From Pedobacter hiemivivus (GTDB taxonomy: Bacteria > Bacteroidota > Bacteroidia > Sphingobacteriales > Sphingobacteriaceae), in assembly GCF_004331685.1 (NCBI RefSeq), contig NZ_SJSM01000005.1, positions 124,001-188,000 of the forward strand: a stretch of 64,000 nt of DNA. Direction: 5' to 3'. Both the position numbers and the translations under genes were made by a program. This document shows, piece after piece, positions 1 through 8,146 of this stretch. The notes beneath the pieces were generated by a model that was not told the DNA's origin, searched no databases, and was given only the letters and a program-made list of their open reading frames with translations. The first letter of the stretch is position 1; every line of letters begins with the position of its first letter.

Positions 1-398
1 TTAAGTAGCATATCCAAATCGGTATTCGCGAAACCACTTTGTGCCCAATGCTCCTTAACAATGATATCTCCTTGCTGGGGAGTAAAGTCAGGATGCCACT
101 CTCCACCCCACGTACCCTTAGCAAAGGTGTGACGTTCCATGATGCCCAACTGTGTTGGGTTAGGATGCTTCCAATATTGATAATCTGTTGCTTCCCACCG
201 TTTATGTGGAACAATAAACACTTGAATACCGGCTTCTCGCACCGTTTTGACAATTGCCTTTAGATTATCCAATAAGTGATTAGCCTCGGCAACTTCTTTT
301 ACCCGAGGCCATATTTTCCCACCCTCTGACAGAAAATCGTTGTAGGGATCGATAAACAGCAGTGCTGTTTTTTCTCTCTGATAAGATTGCACTTTCAT
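1..398 (-). CDS. isochorismatase-family cysteine hydrolase, partial
   Basis: The reading frame starts at an ATG at 398 and runs off the left edge, so only the first 132 residues are visible; the family is usually 180-220 residues. It opens with LLFIDPYNDF, where Asp is the expected first catalytic acid, and contains VKEHWAQSGFANTDLD, which matches the family's Lys and S-x-F-x-x-T-D-L region. The catalytic Cys would lie outside the window. The ATG overlaps the stop of the upstream gene by 4 nt (ATGA), so translation is probably coupled. It is the last visible gene of the minus-strand operon and probably hydrolyses a small amide or ester; the substrate is unknown. Confidence 0.82.
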   Translation of the reverse strand, partial: MKVQSYQREKTALLFIDPYNDFLSEGGKIWPRVKEVAEANHLLDNLKAIVKTVREAGIQVFIVPHKRWEATDYQYWKHPNPTQLGIMERHTFAKGTWGGEWHPDFTPQQGDIIVKEHWAQSGFANTDLDMLL

Positions 399-958
399 TT
401 TATCCGTCTTATTTGTTTTAGATTTTGCTTATTTTTTCCTAAAGCGTGACGCTCGATACTTTTTGCAAACAGCGGCGTCTCTGTCTGATTGTGATAGATG
501 GAGGCCGGTTGTCGCTGAGCTTTGAACTGCTCAAAAGGAATCCCCTGCTGGTCAATAAACTTTATAAATTCTTCCGTAGCCCTTGATTGAACCCTGTTTG
601 TAAATTCGCTGGTGTGATCATCAATTTTTTTAACGCTCAATTCCCAGTGAACATGAATAGTGCTGCGACCAGTTGGTGTAAATACATCTGAAACTGATTC
701 CAGGACCAGATGTGTAGGTTCACCCAAATGCTCTACATAGTGCTGAACCATCAGGCTGCCTCCAATTACCTCTACATTTATGGACATACGTTTCCCCTCC
801 GGCGAGGTCGTAAATCCTGCTGCGATATGGGCCGGAGAACACGACTGGTACTCCTTCTCCGGAAGTGTAAAGCACCATTCCGGAATGTTAATTTTTTCAA
901 TTGGGGCGTTGATCATCGCTGAAAAGCTCGATTCAACGATAATTTGTTCATTTTCCAT
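395..958 (-). CDS. uncharacterised protein, possibly SRPBCC-like
   Basis: A 187-residue cytoplasmic protein without signal peptide or membrane segment. Its alternating beta-strand pattern with a conserved-looking block (PEWCFTLPEKEYQSCSPAH) and an amphipathic C-terminal helix could fit a START/SRPBCC small-ligand fold, but no diagnostic motif is visible and this is a weak guess. It sits 16 nt downstream of the flavoprotein gene and overlaps the hydrolase gene by 4 nt, so it is clearly part of the operon. The C-terminal tail is very basic. I do not recognise a function. Confidence 0.75.
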   Translation of the reverse strand: MENEQIIVESSFSAMINAPIEKINIPEWCFTLPEKEYQSCSPAHIAAGFTTSPEGKRMSINVEVIGGSLMVQHYVEHLGEPTHLVLESVSDVFTPTGRSTIHVHWELSVKKIDDHTSEFTNRVQSRATEEFIKFIDQQGIPFEQFKAQRQPASIYHNQTETPLFAKSIERHALGKNKQNLKQIRRIK

Positions 959-974
959 GACAATTATAATTATT

Positions 975-2060
975 TTAAGATTTTAAATGGTCAAAGTGGG
1001 CCTGCGTTTCTTCCAAAATAGATTTCATCAACTCAGCAGCCCTGGTATGTTTCAGGATAGGTGCAATCTGACCGCCCCAAAATAATATCATATCCCATTT
1101 TTCTTGTTCAATAGCTGCTTTCCTTAAGCGCGACATAAACTGTGTTTGCAGTGGGAACGGTAAAAATCCTTCCTCCCGGGACACCAAATCCTTTGCAATG
1201 CGACTGGTTATTCCTCTGCCAAGCCGGCCAGTAAATGCCCGTGATAACGTAGTATATTTCGCTGCATCCGAAAATAGCATTTGTTTATGAATGGCTGTGG
1301 CATTAGATTCCTCAGTCGCCAGAAAAGCGGTGCCAATTTGTGCGGCATCTGCCCCGAGGGCCAACGCAGCGGCAACACCTTTTCCATTAGCAATTCCGCC
1401 TGCGGCAATCACTGGTGTCTTTACCTTCTCTTTAATCAGTTGGAGCAATACAAATGTTCCAATTGTAGATGTTTCCGCCGACGACAGAAACGATGGACGA
1501 TGTCCCCCAGCTTCAAACCCGGATGCGATGATCATGTCCACCCCGGCAGATTCCAAAACAATAGCCTCATCCAGCGTGGTTGCAGCACCAATAGTTACAA
1601 TACCAAGTCTATGGCACTGTTCCAGAATATCGGCTGTTGGAGCTCCAAACATAAAGCTGAACACAGGTGGCCGTTGATGCAAGATCACTTCGACCTGGTT
1701 TTCGAACCTGCTTTTGAATGGTGCTGGCTTTTCTGGAAGCGCTATGCCCAACTCCTCAAAATAAGGCTTAAACAACTGCTGAGCCCGATTAAACTGCTCG
1801 TCTGAAACAGTGCCGTCCACCGCATCAGTATCCGAAACCCATAGGTTAACATTGTAAGGCTTATTTGTAGCTAACTTGATCTGCCGGTCTACGGCTATAA
1901 TCTCCTCAGGGCTCAAATTATAGGCGCCGAAGCCCCCAAGCCCTCCCAGATTTGACACTGTCGCTACCAACTCAACAGACGACAAGTTGCCTCCGAACGG
2001 CCCTTGCAGGATGGGATATTGAATGTTCAATATTTTGGATGCTTTTGTTTGATACCACAT
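975..2060 (-). CDS. nitronate monooxygenase-like flavoprotein
   Basis: A 361-residue TIM-barrel protein of the 2-nitropropane dioxygenase / NAD(P)H-dependent flavin oxidoreductase family. QGPFGG (19-24) is the N-terminal FMN-region motif, EAGGH (183-187) carries the characteristic active-site His, AAGGIANG (219-226) and GADAAQIGTAFL (236-247) form the FMN phosphate site. Family members oxidise alkyl nitronates or reduce enones using FMN and oxygen or NAD(P)H. It lies 11 nt after the NTF2-like gene in the operon, next to an SDR and a tautomerase, so a role in detoxifying nitro or reactive carbonyl compounds is a reasonable inference. The length is normal for the family. Confidence 0.88.
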   Translation of the reverse strand: MWYQTKASKILNIQYPILQGPFGGNLSSVELVATVSNLGGLGGFGAYNLSPEEIIAVDRQIKLATNKPYNVNLWVSDTDAVDGTVSDEQFNRAQQLFKPYFEELGIALPEKPAPFKSRFENQVEVILHQRPPVFSFMFGAPTADILEQCHRLGIVTIGAATTLDEAIVLESAGVDMIIASGFEAGGHRPSFLSSAETSTIGTFVLLQLIKEKVKTPVIAAGGIANGKGVAAALALGADAAQIGTAFLATEESNATAIHKQMLFSDAAKYTTLSRAFTGRLGRGITSRIAKDLVSREEGFLPFPLQTQFMSRLRKAAIEQEKWDMILFWGGQIAPILKHTRAAELMKSILEETQAHFDHLKS

Positions 2061-2071
2061 AACTTCTCTAT

Positions 2072-2443
2072 TTACCTAGCCACATCGCTGAGCATTTTAT
2101 TCACAATCAGCCATTGGTTATTGATTTTATGAAACGACAGGAACTCGTCATAATTGAAATCATACATTTTAACATGAACTTTTGCAACCGCTATTGTATT
2201 GACCACATCTATCGAGATAATAGTCCCCTTAAAAGGTTTTCCCGAATCTTTCACACTTTGTCGGTTCTTTACCGCATCAAGATACTCCTCACGGGTTTTG
2301 GCATAAGGCTGCCCCTTTACATCCCCAAACAACAGGGTTCCCGGATATATAATACGGCCTAGTTTTTCTACATCACCTTCATAAATGCCTGGAAAGTAAT
2401 CGCTTTCCAGGGCAGCTGTAATAGCTAATGAATCTTCTTTCAT
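2072..2443 (-). CDS. NTF2-like / SnoaL-type protein
   Basis: A 123-residue protein with the alpha+beta pattern of the NTF2 superfamily: N-terminal helices (LAITAALESDYFPGIYEGD), a central strand around LLFGDVKGQPY, and the ending typical of putative lumazine-binding/SnoaL-like members (FNYDEFLSFHKINNQWLIV). Such proteins bind or isomerise small molecules, or serve as accessory subunits. It starts only 2 nt after the stop of the SDR gene and so is translated from the same message. There is no signal peptide. The substrate cannot be read from sequence. Confidence 0.8.
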   Translation of the reverse strand: MKEDSLAITAALESDYFPGIYEGDVEKLGRIIYPGTLLFGDVKGQPYAKTREEYLDAVKNRQSVKDSGKPFKGTIISIDVVNTIAVAKVHVKMYDFNYDEFLSFHKINNQWLIVNKMLSDVAR

Positions 2444-2445
2444 AA

Positions 2446-3180
2446 TTAGTTCAGATTATGGCCGGCGCCCATGCCACCGTCAACATTAATAATAGCACCA
2501 TTGACAAAATTGTTTTTCGCAATGGTATAAACCATTTGTGCAACGTCCTGGGCTTCGCCCACCCTGTTCAATAAATGTAAACCAGCACTTTGATCAGCTT
2601 TATCACCATGCATAGGCGTACGAATGACACCTGGAGCTATAGTATTTACCCTGATGTTATTTTTACCAAACTCAGCTGCCAACTGTAAGGTGAGTGCGTG
2701 TATTGCACCTTTCGATGCAATTGGTGCTGTCGATGGTGCGCCACCCAATGCGTGATAGACCAAAGGAGTGCCAATATTAATGACTACGCCACCTAGCTGT
2801 TTAAGCATTTGTGGCAAGATAGCCTGGGTGGTAAAAAAAGTTCCCTTGAGGTTGGTATCCAAAAAGCGATCAAGATAGGCTTCGTCCACTTCCAGGAAGG
2901 GTTTGGTTTCATAAATCCCGGCATTGTTTACCAATACATCCACACCGCCAAACTTTTCAATAGCAGTGGACAGTAACTGCTCACCAGTGCTTTTATCTTT
3001 TACATTCCCTGCTACCTTAGCCAGGCGATCTCCTGCACCTAATTCCCGATACACCTCTTCCAGTTTTTCAGCTGTTAAAGAATTGATGATCACATTATCA
3101 CCCCTTTCCAAAAAATAGCGGGCTATTTCTTTACCTATACCTGAAGAGGCACCGGTAACAATTATGGTTTGTGTTTTCAT
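2446..3180 (-). CDS. SDR-family oxidoreductase lacking the catalytic Tyr
   Basis: A 244-residue classical-size short-chain dehydrogenase. The nucleotide-binding motif TGASSGIG (9-16), NNAG (85-88) and the structural Asn110 (NLKG) are present, and the C-terminal IAPGVIRTPM and INVDGG motifs are typical. The active site is unusual: the YxxxK position reads PIASK, with Pro153 where Tyr should be, although Lys157 is kept; the usual catalytic Ser is also not evident (GTPL at 137-140). Either the enzyme uses other chemistry, belongs to an SDR subgroup with an altered site, or it does not reduce carbonyls. It lies between the tautomerase and NTF2-like genes. Confidence 0.88.
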   Translation of the reverse strand: MKTQTIIVTGASSGIGKEIARYFLERGDNVIINSLTAEKLEEVYRELGAGDRLAKVAGNVKDKSTGEQLLSTAIEKFGGVDVLVNNAGIYETKPFLEVDEAYLDRFLDTNLKGTFFTTQAILPQMLKQLGGVVINIGTPLVYHALGGAPSTAPIASKGAIHALTLQLAAEFGKNNIRVNTIAPGVIRTPMHGDKADQSAGLHLLNRVGEAQDVAQMVYTIAKNNFVNGAIINVDGGMGAGHNLN

Positions 3181-3200
3181 TTTATTTTTCTGTTAAAGCG

Positions 3201-3419
3201 TTATTTTTTATCCGCTGTAATTCCCCTTGCCCTCAGTTCTGACACCTGTTCTCCGGCATAGCCCCAGTCGTCAAGGTCATGTTCTTGTATTACTACGTGG
3301 GTCAAGTGTGGATCCTTATTCAGTACCTCAGTGATCAGGTCTGTTACCCCTTTTATCAGGGCCTGTTTTTGCGCTTTGGTAACACCTTCACGGGTTACTT
3401 CTATTTTTACAAATGGCAT
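3201..3419 (-). CDS. 4-oxalocrotonate tautomerase-family protein
   Basis: A 72-residue protein of the tautomerase superfamily. It begins MPFVKIEVTREG, so removal of Met exposes the catalytic Pro1 that acts as general base in this family. The remaining pattern (KAQKQALIKGVTDLITEVLNK, then a strand and DDWGYAGE) matches small 4-OT-like subunits, which assemble into hexamers. Family members isomerise keto-enol or unsaturated acid intermediates of aromatic catabolism. It lies 27 nt downstream of the YceI gene and 20 nt upstream of the SDR gene, supporting a small-molecule detoxification operon. Confidence 0.9.
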   Translation of the reverse strand: MPFVKIEVTREGVTKAQKQALIKGVTDLITEVLNKDPHLTHVVIQEHDLDDWGYAGEQVSELRARGITADKK

Positions 3420-3446
3420 AGCTTAAAATTTATGCTAATGAGCCGA

Positions 3447-3965
3447 TTACTCAGCTTTAGCGGTAATACTTACATTTAATTCAAAATCATTATATATCAA
3501 GGTGTCTCCCAGGTCTAGGAAAAAGTTTCCAGATCGGAACTTCATACCATATTTAGTGCGATCTACCAGGAGCTTAGCCTTTGCAGTCAACGTATCGTCA
3601 GTTTGACTGATAACAGCGTCAAAATCTATAGGATGTGTTATACCTTTAATGGTAAGGTCAGCGGAAATATGATTCCCGGTAACAGTGTTGATCACCAAAT
3701 TTGCTTCCTGGAACTGTTCTGTACCAAAGAAATCGTCGGAGATCAGATGTCCCAGGAATTGGGCATTTGTATCAGGATCCGCAATATCGAGTATATTAAT
3801 GGAGGTGGTGTCGACGATGAAATTACCGCCTGTGACTTTACCCTCATTCAAAATGATTTTACCGGCTTTAATGGCTATTGTCCCATTATGTGCGCCAGTT
3901 ACTTTTTTTCCTATCCAATCAATATTGCTCTGTGCAGGATCGATGATGAATTTTTGATTTTCCAT
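3447..3965 (-). CDS. YceI-family protein
   Basis: A 172-residue YceI-domain protein (lipocalin-like barrel that binds polyisoprenoid or amphiphilic molecules). It shows the opening FIIDPAQSNIDWIGKKVTG, the central FFGTEQFQEANL and the ADLTIKGITHPIDFDA block characteristic of the family. There is no signal peptide, unlike periplasmic YceI, so this copy should be cytoplasmic. It is the first gene after the Crp/Fnr regulator, with two Crp-type palindromes in the gap, so it probably heads the regulated transcript. Confidence 0.92.
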   Translation of the reverse strand: MENQKFIIDPAQSNIDWIGKKVTGAHNGTIAIKAGKIILNEGKVTGGNFIVDTTSINILDIADPDTNAQFLGHLISDDFFGTEQFQEANLVINTVTGNHISADLTIKGITHPIDFDAVISQTDDTLTAKAKLLVDRTKYGMKFRSGNFFLDLGDTLIYNDFELNVSITAKAE

Positions 3966-4019
3966 GTGATTTGTTTTTTAATTACACCACAAAGTACGGA
4001 AGGAAAAACGGTTGGCAGG

Positions 4020-4035
4020 CGTGACCTAGATCACA
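4020..4035. promoter_or_regulatory. Crp/Fnr-type operator, distal copy
   Basis: The sequence CGTGACCTAGATCACA is a near-perfect dyad (GTGA-N6-TCAC) of the Crp/Fnr type. It lies 55 nt upstream of the YceI start codon, in the gap after the Crp/Fnr-family gene. Its centre is 36 bp from that of the second, perfect copy. Confidence 0.72.
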
Positions 4036-4055
4036 TTTGAAACTGGCAATAATTA

Positions 4056-4071
4056 TGTGATCTACATCACA
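4056..4071. promoter_or_regulatory. Crp/Fnr-type operator, perfect TGTGA-N6-TCACA
   Basis: TGTGATCTACATCACA exactly matches the classical TGTGA-N6-TCACA Crp dyad. It ends 2 nt before the stop codon of the Crp/Fnr-family regulator gene, upstream of the YceI-headed operon. The adjacent regulator has the SRETLSR recognition helix, whose Arg, Glu and Arg match the base-contacting residues of E. coli Crp that read this half-site. Confidence 0.78.
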
Positions 4072-4073
4072 TT

Positions 4074-4646
4074 TCAGGTATGATAAAGTCTGCTTAATGT
4101 TTCCCGGGATACGCCAAGATAAGCAGCGATCAGGTTTTTGGGCACAATATTATAAAGTTCCGGATATAAGCTCAGCAATTCTTCGTATCTGAATTTGACG
4201 TTATTATTCATGAATGATAGCAATCTTTTCTGACTAGCTACATACCCCCTATTGGTTCGCCAACGGAAGAAGCTTTCTACGGAGTGGATTTCTCTGCAAA
4301 TTTTTTCCCGATTCGCATTACTAAGGCGTAATACTTCTACGTCGGTAATGCAATCTAATGATATACTTGCTTTAGTATGGTTATAAAGTGCATCAAAATC
4401 AGAAGCCCACCAGGAGGGCATGGCAAACTGCAGGATGAACATCTTCAATTCGTCATTAATGAAAAAAGATTTCAAGCACCCGGAGATCACGAAATATTCA
4501 TAATCGACAATGCTCCCCTCGGAAATGATTACCTGCCCTTTTTTGAAATTCTGGAGCTCAAAATGGGAAAAGAAATATTCGAACTCTTCATCCGTAAGTG
4601 CAACATTTTTTGCAACATGTTCCTTTAAAACTTCTTTAGCTTTCAT
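4074..4646 (-). CDS. Crp/Fnr-family transcriptional regulator
   Basis: A 190-residue regulator with an N-terminal cyclic-nucleotide-binding-like barrel (FKKGQVIISEGSIVDYEYFVISG, about 35-60), a dimerisation helix and a C-terminal winged helix ending GVSRETLSRLYHT. The recognition helix contains R181, E182 and R186, equivalent to Crp R180, E181 and R185. The barrel lacks an obvious cAMP phosphate cassette, as is usual for Bacteroidota members, so the ligand is unknown. It probably regulates the operon from 3965 leftwards through the two palindromes just downstream, and perhaps itself. The protein ends soon after the recognition helix. Confidence 0.9.
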   Translation of the reverse strand: MKAKEVLKEHVAKNVALTDEEFEYFFSHFELQNFKKGQVIISEGSIVDYEYFVISGCLKSFFINDELKMFILQFAMPSWWASDFDALYNHTKASISLDCITDVEVLRLSNANREKICREIHSVESFFRWRTNRGYVASQKRLLSFMNNNVKFRYEELLSLYPELYNIVPKNLIAAYLGVSRETLSRLYHT

Positions 4647-4709
4647 CTAAATAGTCGTATTTCTAAAAACTACTGTTACCCAAAGTTAACATAAAAACGA
4701 TTCCAAATA

Positions 4710-5699
4710 TTATTTCTCATTAACAACGCTTTTCAAGAATTGTTGCATCAATCTTAAGATTTCAGGTTCGGCTTTATCTAATGCAAAGTGCCCTCCATCG
4801 ACTATGTGTACTTCCGCTTTCGGAACATCATCCTTATATTTCCAAGCTCCTGCAACAGTAAATGAGGGGTCATATTTACCCCAAATAACAAGCATCTTAG
4901 GCTGATTCGTTTTTAACCATTTCTGCCATTTGGGATATGATTTAACATTGCTCTGGTAGTCGTAAAAAAGACTTAATTGAATATCTGCCATTCCCGGTTT
5001 ATTTAGGAATAAATATTCGTCAACATACGTGTCAGGGTTAATTTTTTCAGGTGTCGGCGTACTTCCTATGTGTCTTTGCTTGGTCGCCTCTAAGCTTATA
5101 AAATTCTTTTTTACGGCATCATAATATTTCTCTTTATCAGCCCAAAATGCCTTTCTTGTTTCCCACAAAGGCGAAAGCCCCTCTTTATGGCTTACGGCAT
5201 TCTGAACAATTATTGCCTTTACTTTTTCAGGATATTTTTCAGCAATCCGCATTCCAATCGGCCCGCCATAATCCTGTTGTACCAATACGAATTTCTCCAG
5301 AGATAATTGAATAATGAATTTACCTATATATTCCGCTAAATTATCAAAAGTATAAACAAAGCGATCTGCTGCTGGCTGGCTACTATGTCCAAACCCTATG
5401 TAGTCTGGTGCTATGACATGATAATCCGCCGATAATTTTTCCAATAAGGGTTGCCACATACGCGACGATGATGGAAAACCATGTAGAAAAAGAATTGTTG
5501 GCTTATCTAATTGCCCAGCTTCTCTATAAAAGATAACCCGACCGTCTACTTCAATCGTCTTGTAAAAAATTGAATGGTTATTTTGTTTTTCCAATAAATT
5601 TTCTGTTCGGGTCTGAGCCATAGCTTGATTTTTTGATGTGGCAGGCATTAAGGCAGTATATAGTAGTGCAATGTATATTAGTTTTCTCATAGTATTCAC
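4710..5699 (-). CDS. exported alpha/beta hydrolase, haloalkane dehalogenase/epoxide hydrolase-like
   Basis: A 329-residue protein with a hydrophobic N-terminus (residues about 5-24, then an Ala-x-Ala-like site before AQTRTEN) suggesting export. The oxyanion motif is HGFP (73-76). The nucleophile elbow reads QQDYGGP, with Asp143 instead of Ser, which places it with haloalkane dehalogenase and epoxide hydrolase-like members. The acid is in WGKYDPSF and the catalytic His in GGHFALD near residue 303. It has its own transcription unit between the Crp operon and the broken TlpA gene. The substrate is unknown. Confidence 0.87.
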   Translation of the reverse strand: MNTMRKLIYIALLYTALMPATSKNQAMAQTRTENLLEKQNNHSIFYKTIEVDGRVIFYREAGQLDKPTILFLHGFPSSSRMWQPLLEKLSADYHVIAPDYIGFGHSSQPAADRFVYTFDNLAEYIGKFIIQLSLEKFVLVQQDYGGPIGMRIAEKYPEKVKAIIVQNAVSHKEGLSPLWETRKAFWADKEKYYDAVKKNFISLEATKQRHIGSTPTPEKINPDTYVDEYLFLNKPGMADIQLSLFYDYQSNVKSYPKWQKWLKTNQPKMLVIWGKYDPSFTVAGAWKYKDDVPKAEVHIVDGGHFALDKAEPEILRLMQQFLKSVVNEK

Positions 5700-5811
5700 G
5701 ATTAACAGTACAAATTTATCTGTATTTTCTCACCATTAAAAACAATATATAGTGATATATATTTATCACTAAAAACGATTGCAGGCTTATTTTGGGATGT
5801 CAATACCCAAT

Positions 5812-6339
5812 CTAACTGCTCTTTTTGATCAAGTCTATCATTGAGGATAGTTCTGCAACCGCAGCATCATCTCCACCTGCAAATCCGGTTATTTTAAAAC
5901 GGGTTTTACCTTTACCGTCAATTACGAACTTGGCAGGGATGCCCTTTACATCAAATGCACTTACGGCGGGATTGGTCTTTGTTTTCGGATCTTTTGTGTC
6001 CATATAAAGATCAAATTTATAATTGTTGCTATTCAAGTAGGATTGTGCATCTGCAAGCGGCTGATCAACCTTTTCCCAGGTATGAATAAACAAGAACTTT
6101 ACGTTTGGATCATTTTTATATTTATTTACGGCCATCTGCATCGCCGGAAAGGATTTCTTACAAGGCCCACACCAGGTTGCCCAAAAATCGAGCACAATGG
6201 TCTTCCCTTTAAAATCAGCTAGTGAAACGGTTTTCCCGTTCACATCTTTAACTGTAAAATTTGGGGCCACCTCATCAATTAACATTTTGGAAACTTCAGC
6301 TTCTATTTTGGAGCTCACTCCCTGTTCTAAAACAAGCAA
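5812..6339 (-). pseudogene. TlpA-family thioredoxin domain, 5'-truncated
   Basis: This encodes a complete TlpA/ResA-like thioredoxin domain: VAPNFTVKDVNGK, FWATWCGPC with the redox CGPC, and the cis-Pro region GIPAKFVID. The frame has no ATG: it opens at a TTG (6339) and continues upstream without a start through NPLKDAAAYLLVLEQ, which reads like internal coding sequence, up to a TGA within the end of the TPR gene. Whole proteins of this type normally carry a signal peptide and often a DUF4369 or helical domain. I infer that the 5' part was deleted and that the remainder was joined to the TPR gene near 6355. Expression by read-through is possible, but the domain would be cytoplasmic. Confidence 0.7.
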
Positions 6340-6355
6340 ATAAGCTGCCGCATCC

Positions 6356-7456
6356 TTAAGGGGATTTAAAGCCGAGTAGGATCAGCAGCAGACAGATTGC
6401 TACTACAGATCCAGTGGAGATCAGCGTGATCTTTTTATCAACTTTCAACTGCTGGATTTCGCTATCTTTTCTTTCTACTTCAAAAAAGATTTGCAGTAAA
6501 TTGATTTGCTTGCTACTTTCTTCCTTAAAGGTCTGGTGGTAATTTTTACTGGCAGTCTGACTGTAATAATAGGCGCTGTCGGTATTACCGATAAGCTTAT
6601 AAGTTTGAGCAAGGTTGTCACAGGCGCTGATTAATTCTCTTTTGCTTTTGAGTTCAATTGCAAGTGATTTAGCTTGCATGGTCGCTGAAAGTGCTTTTCT
6701 GTAATCCCCGGTTTTGAGGTAGAAGTCACCAATATTATTGATATTTCCAATCTGCCCTAGACGGTTGTCCAAAGACTCATTGATTGATAGTGCCAATGTA
6801 AAATACTTCAACGCATCATTGTATTGACGCTTGCGCTCCAGAATAGATCCAATATCGTTGTATACTTTGGCCAGGCCCAGACTGTCGTTTATTTTTTTAT
6901 AGTGCTGAAGAGCGAGTTGTTGATACCCAAAACTAATATCATACGTACCTTTCTTTTCAAAAAATTTCCCAAGAATGCTGTATGTTTTAGCTATTCCCTT
7001 GTCATTCCTAAGCTCCTGGAAAATTTTCAATGCTTCTTTAAACATGGGTAGAGATTTCTGTTTAAGATGGGCAGAACTATAAGTTTGGGCAATATTGTTG
7101 AGGTTTTGGGCGATAAGTAGGCGATCCTTTTCCTTTCGAAATATCTTGTCTGCCTTGAGGTAAAAGGTTAGCGCCTGGGCGTAGGCTCCCTGATAATGAA
7201 AAATCTTGCCCAGTTGCTGGTTACATACAGCCAAAGCATGCACGTCTTTCCGATCGGAATATTCTTTTCGAAGTTTTTGTATCAGTAAAAATGCCGAATC
7301 AGGATTGGTGAGTACTAATCTTTCTGCATAAGAGAGCGTTTCTTTGGGGCTGTTCTTTACATTCGCACTCAAACAGCTACTTCCACCGAAAAATGTGAAT
7401 AGGAAACAGCATGCAATCGAAACACCGATTACAAAGAACTTATTATACACGTACAT
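6356..7456 (-). CDS. TPR protein with C-terminal membrane helix, probably 3'-truncated
   Basis: A 366-residue protein with a hydrophobic N-terminal segment (about 7-27), about six tetratricopeptide repeats (for example AKTYSILGKFFEKKGTYDIS, GQIGNINNIGDFYLKTGDYR), a coiled linker and one membrane helix at about 345-362. It stops four residues after that helix. Bacteroidota proteins of this layout normally continue into a cytoplasmic LuxR-type DNA-binding or histidine kinase domain, so the output domain seems missing. The stop lies exactly where the truncated TlpA frame emerges, pointing to a deletion junction. It probably no longer signals. Confidence 0.75.
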   Translation of the reverse strand: MYVYNKFFVIGVSIACCFLFTFFGGSSCLSANVKNSPKETLSYAERLVLTNPDSAFLLIQKLRKEYSDRKDVHALAVCNQQLGKIFHYQGAYAQALTFYLKADKIFRKEKDRLLIAQNLNNIAQTYSSAHLKQKSLPMFKEALKIFQELRNDKGIAKTYSILGKFFEKKGTYDISFGYQQLALQHYKKINDSLGLAKVYNDIGSILERKRQYNDALKYFTLALSINESLDNRLGQIGNINNIGDFYLKTGDYRKALSATMQAKSLAIELKSKRELISACDNLAQTYKLIGNTDSAYYYSQTASKNYHQTFKEESSKQINLLQIFFEVERKDSEIQQLKVDKKITLISTGSVVAICLLLILLGFKSP

Positions 7457-8146
7457 TTTAACAGGATTAATTGAACATTTATATAGTTGACACTATTCCA
7501 TAGGAGACAAGCAAGTTTAAGCTTCTACTATGAACTTAAGTTTATCAAATGTTAAAATTCCAATCCTAATGAAATTTACTTGTCGAGACTCTGAATTAAT
7601 ACCTCATTTAAGAAGTATGATCTGTTATTGTCGTTTCTTTATTTCATTGGCTATCAGTTTAGGTGATTAATTTTGATATTTTTATCAGGTTATTTCAACA
7701 AACATCTCGAAACAATTAAAGATAAATCTACCCGGGCTCAAATTTGGTTGAAAACGCATCGGAATTGCATTTAACCCAAATAAAATACCTAAAAGCATCA
7801 AAAATCGAGTCAAGACCAAATTAAATAAGCTCCCTTCAAATTGATACTTTGTTCCATTTTATATTCTTTACGAGAATAATTGCTACATTTGTTAAGAGAG
7901 CGTTAATTTAACGGGGTAAGTCTTCGGATTTATCCCGTTTCTTTTAATGTTTATTTTTTAGGGTATAATATAAAAACTATATACCCTTTTTATATTATAA
8001 TATTGATTTTGGCTAGCTAGAACAGGTTTTACATCAGTATATCATTCTAAGAATTGAAAAGAAGTCCGCTGGCAATATGATCAACAGCCTTTGCTATGCA
8101 GTTTATAAAAAACTGGCGATGGTCATTCAAATAAAAAAACGGCTTC
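7457..8146. other. 690-bp gap without a gene; repeat and hairpins
   Basis: No credible gene is seen on either strand. The segment holds copy 1 of a dispersed repeat (7585-7757). Further right are two hairpins: one at about 7910-7939 (AACGGG with CCCGTT), and one with perfect 7-bp arms GGGTATA (7961-7967) and TATACCC (7980-7986) followed by TTTTT. Both have the T tract on the plus strand, although the flanking genes are both on the minus strand, so what they would terminate is unclear. Confidence 0.55.
7585..7757. repeat. dispersed ~175-bp repeat, copy 1
   Basis: From GAGACTCTGAATTAATACC through AAAACGC this stretch is nearly the same, with small indels, as 55886-56060 in the same orientation. 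The first ~100 bp are almost identical and the rest is more diverged. No frame is open in it. It may be the end of a decayed insertion sequence or a non-coding miniature element; no terminal inverted repeat or target duplication was found. Confidence 0.8.

Noticed and set aside
1281..1805. Plus-strand open frame of 174 codons
   Set aside because: It lies wholly inside the nitronate monooxygenase-like gene on the other strand, is Cys/Trp-rich and has no family resemblance; it is a shadow.
7910..7990. Terminators of an undetected plus-strand gene
   Set aside because: The hairpins have T tracts on the plus strand, but no plus-strand coding frame precedes them.
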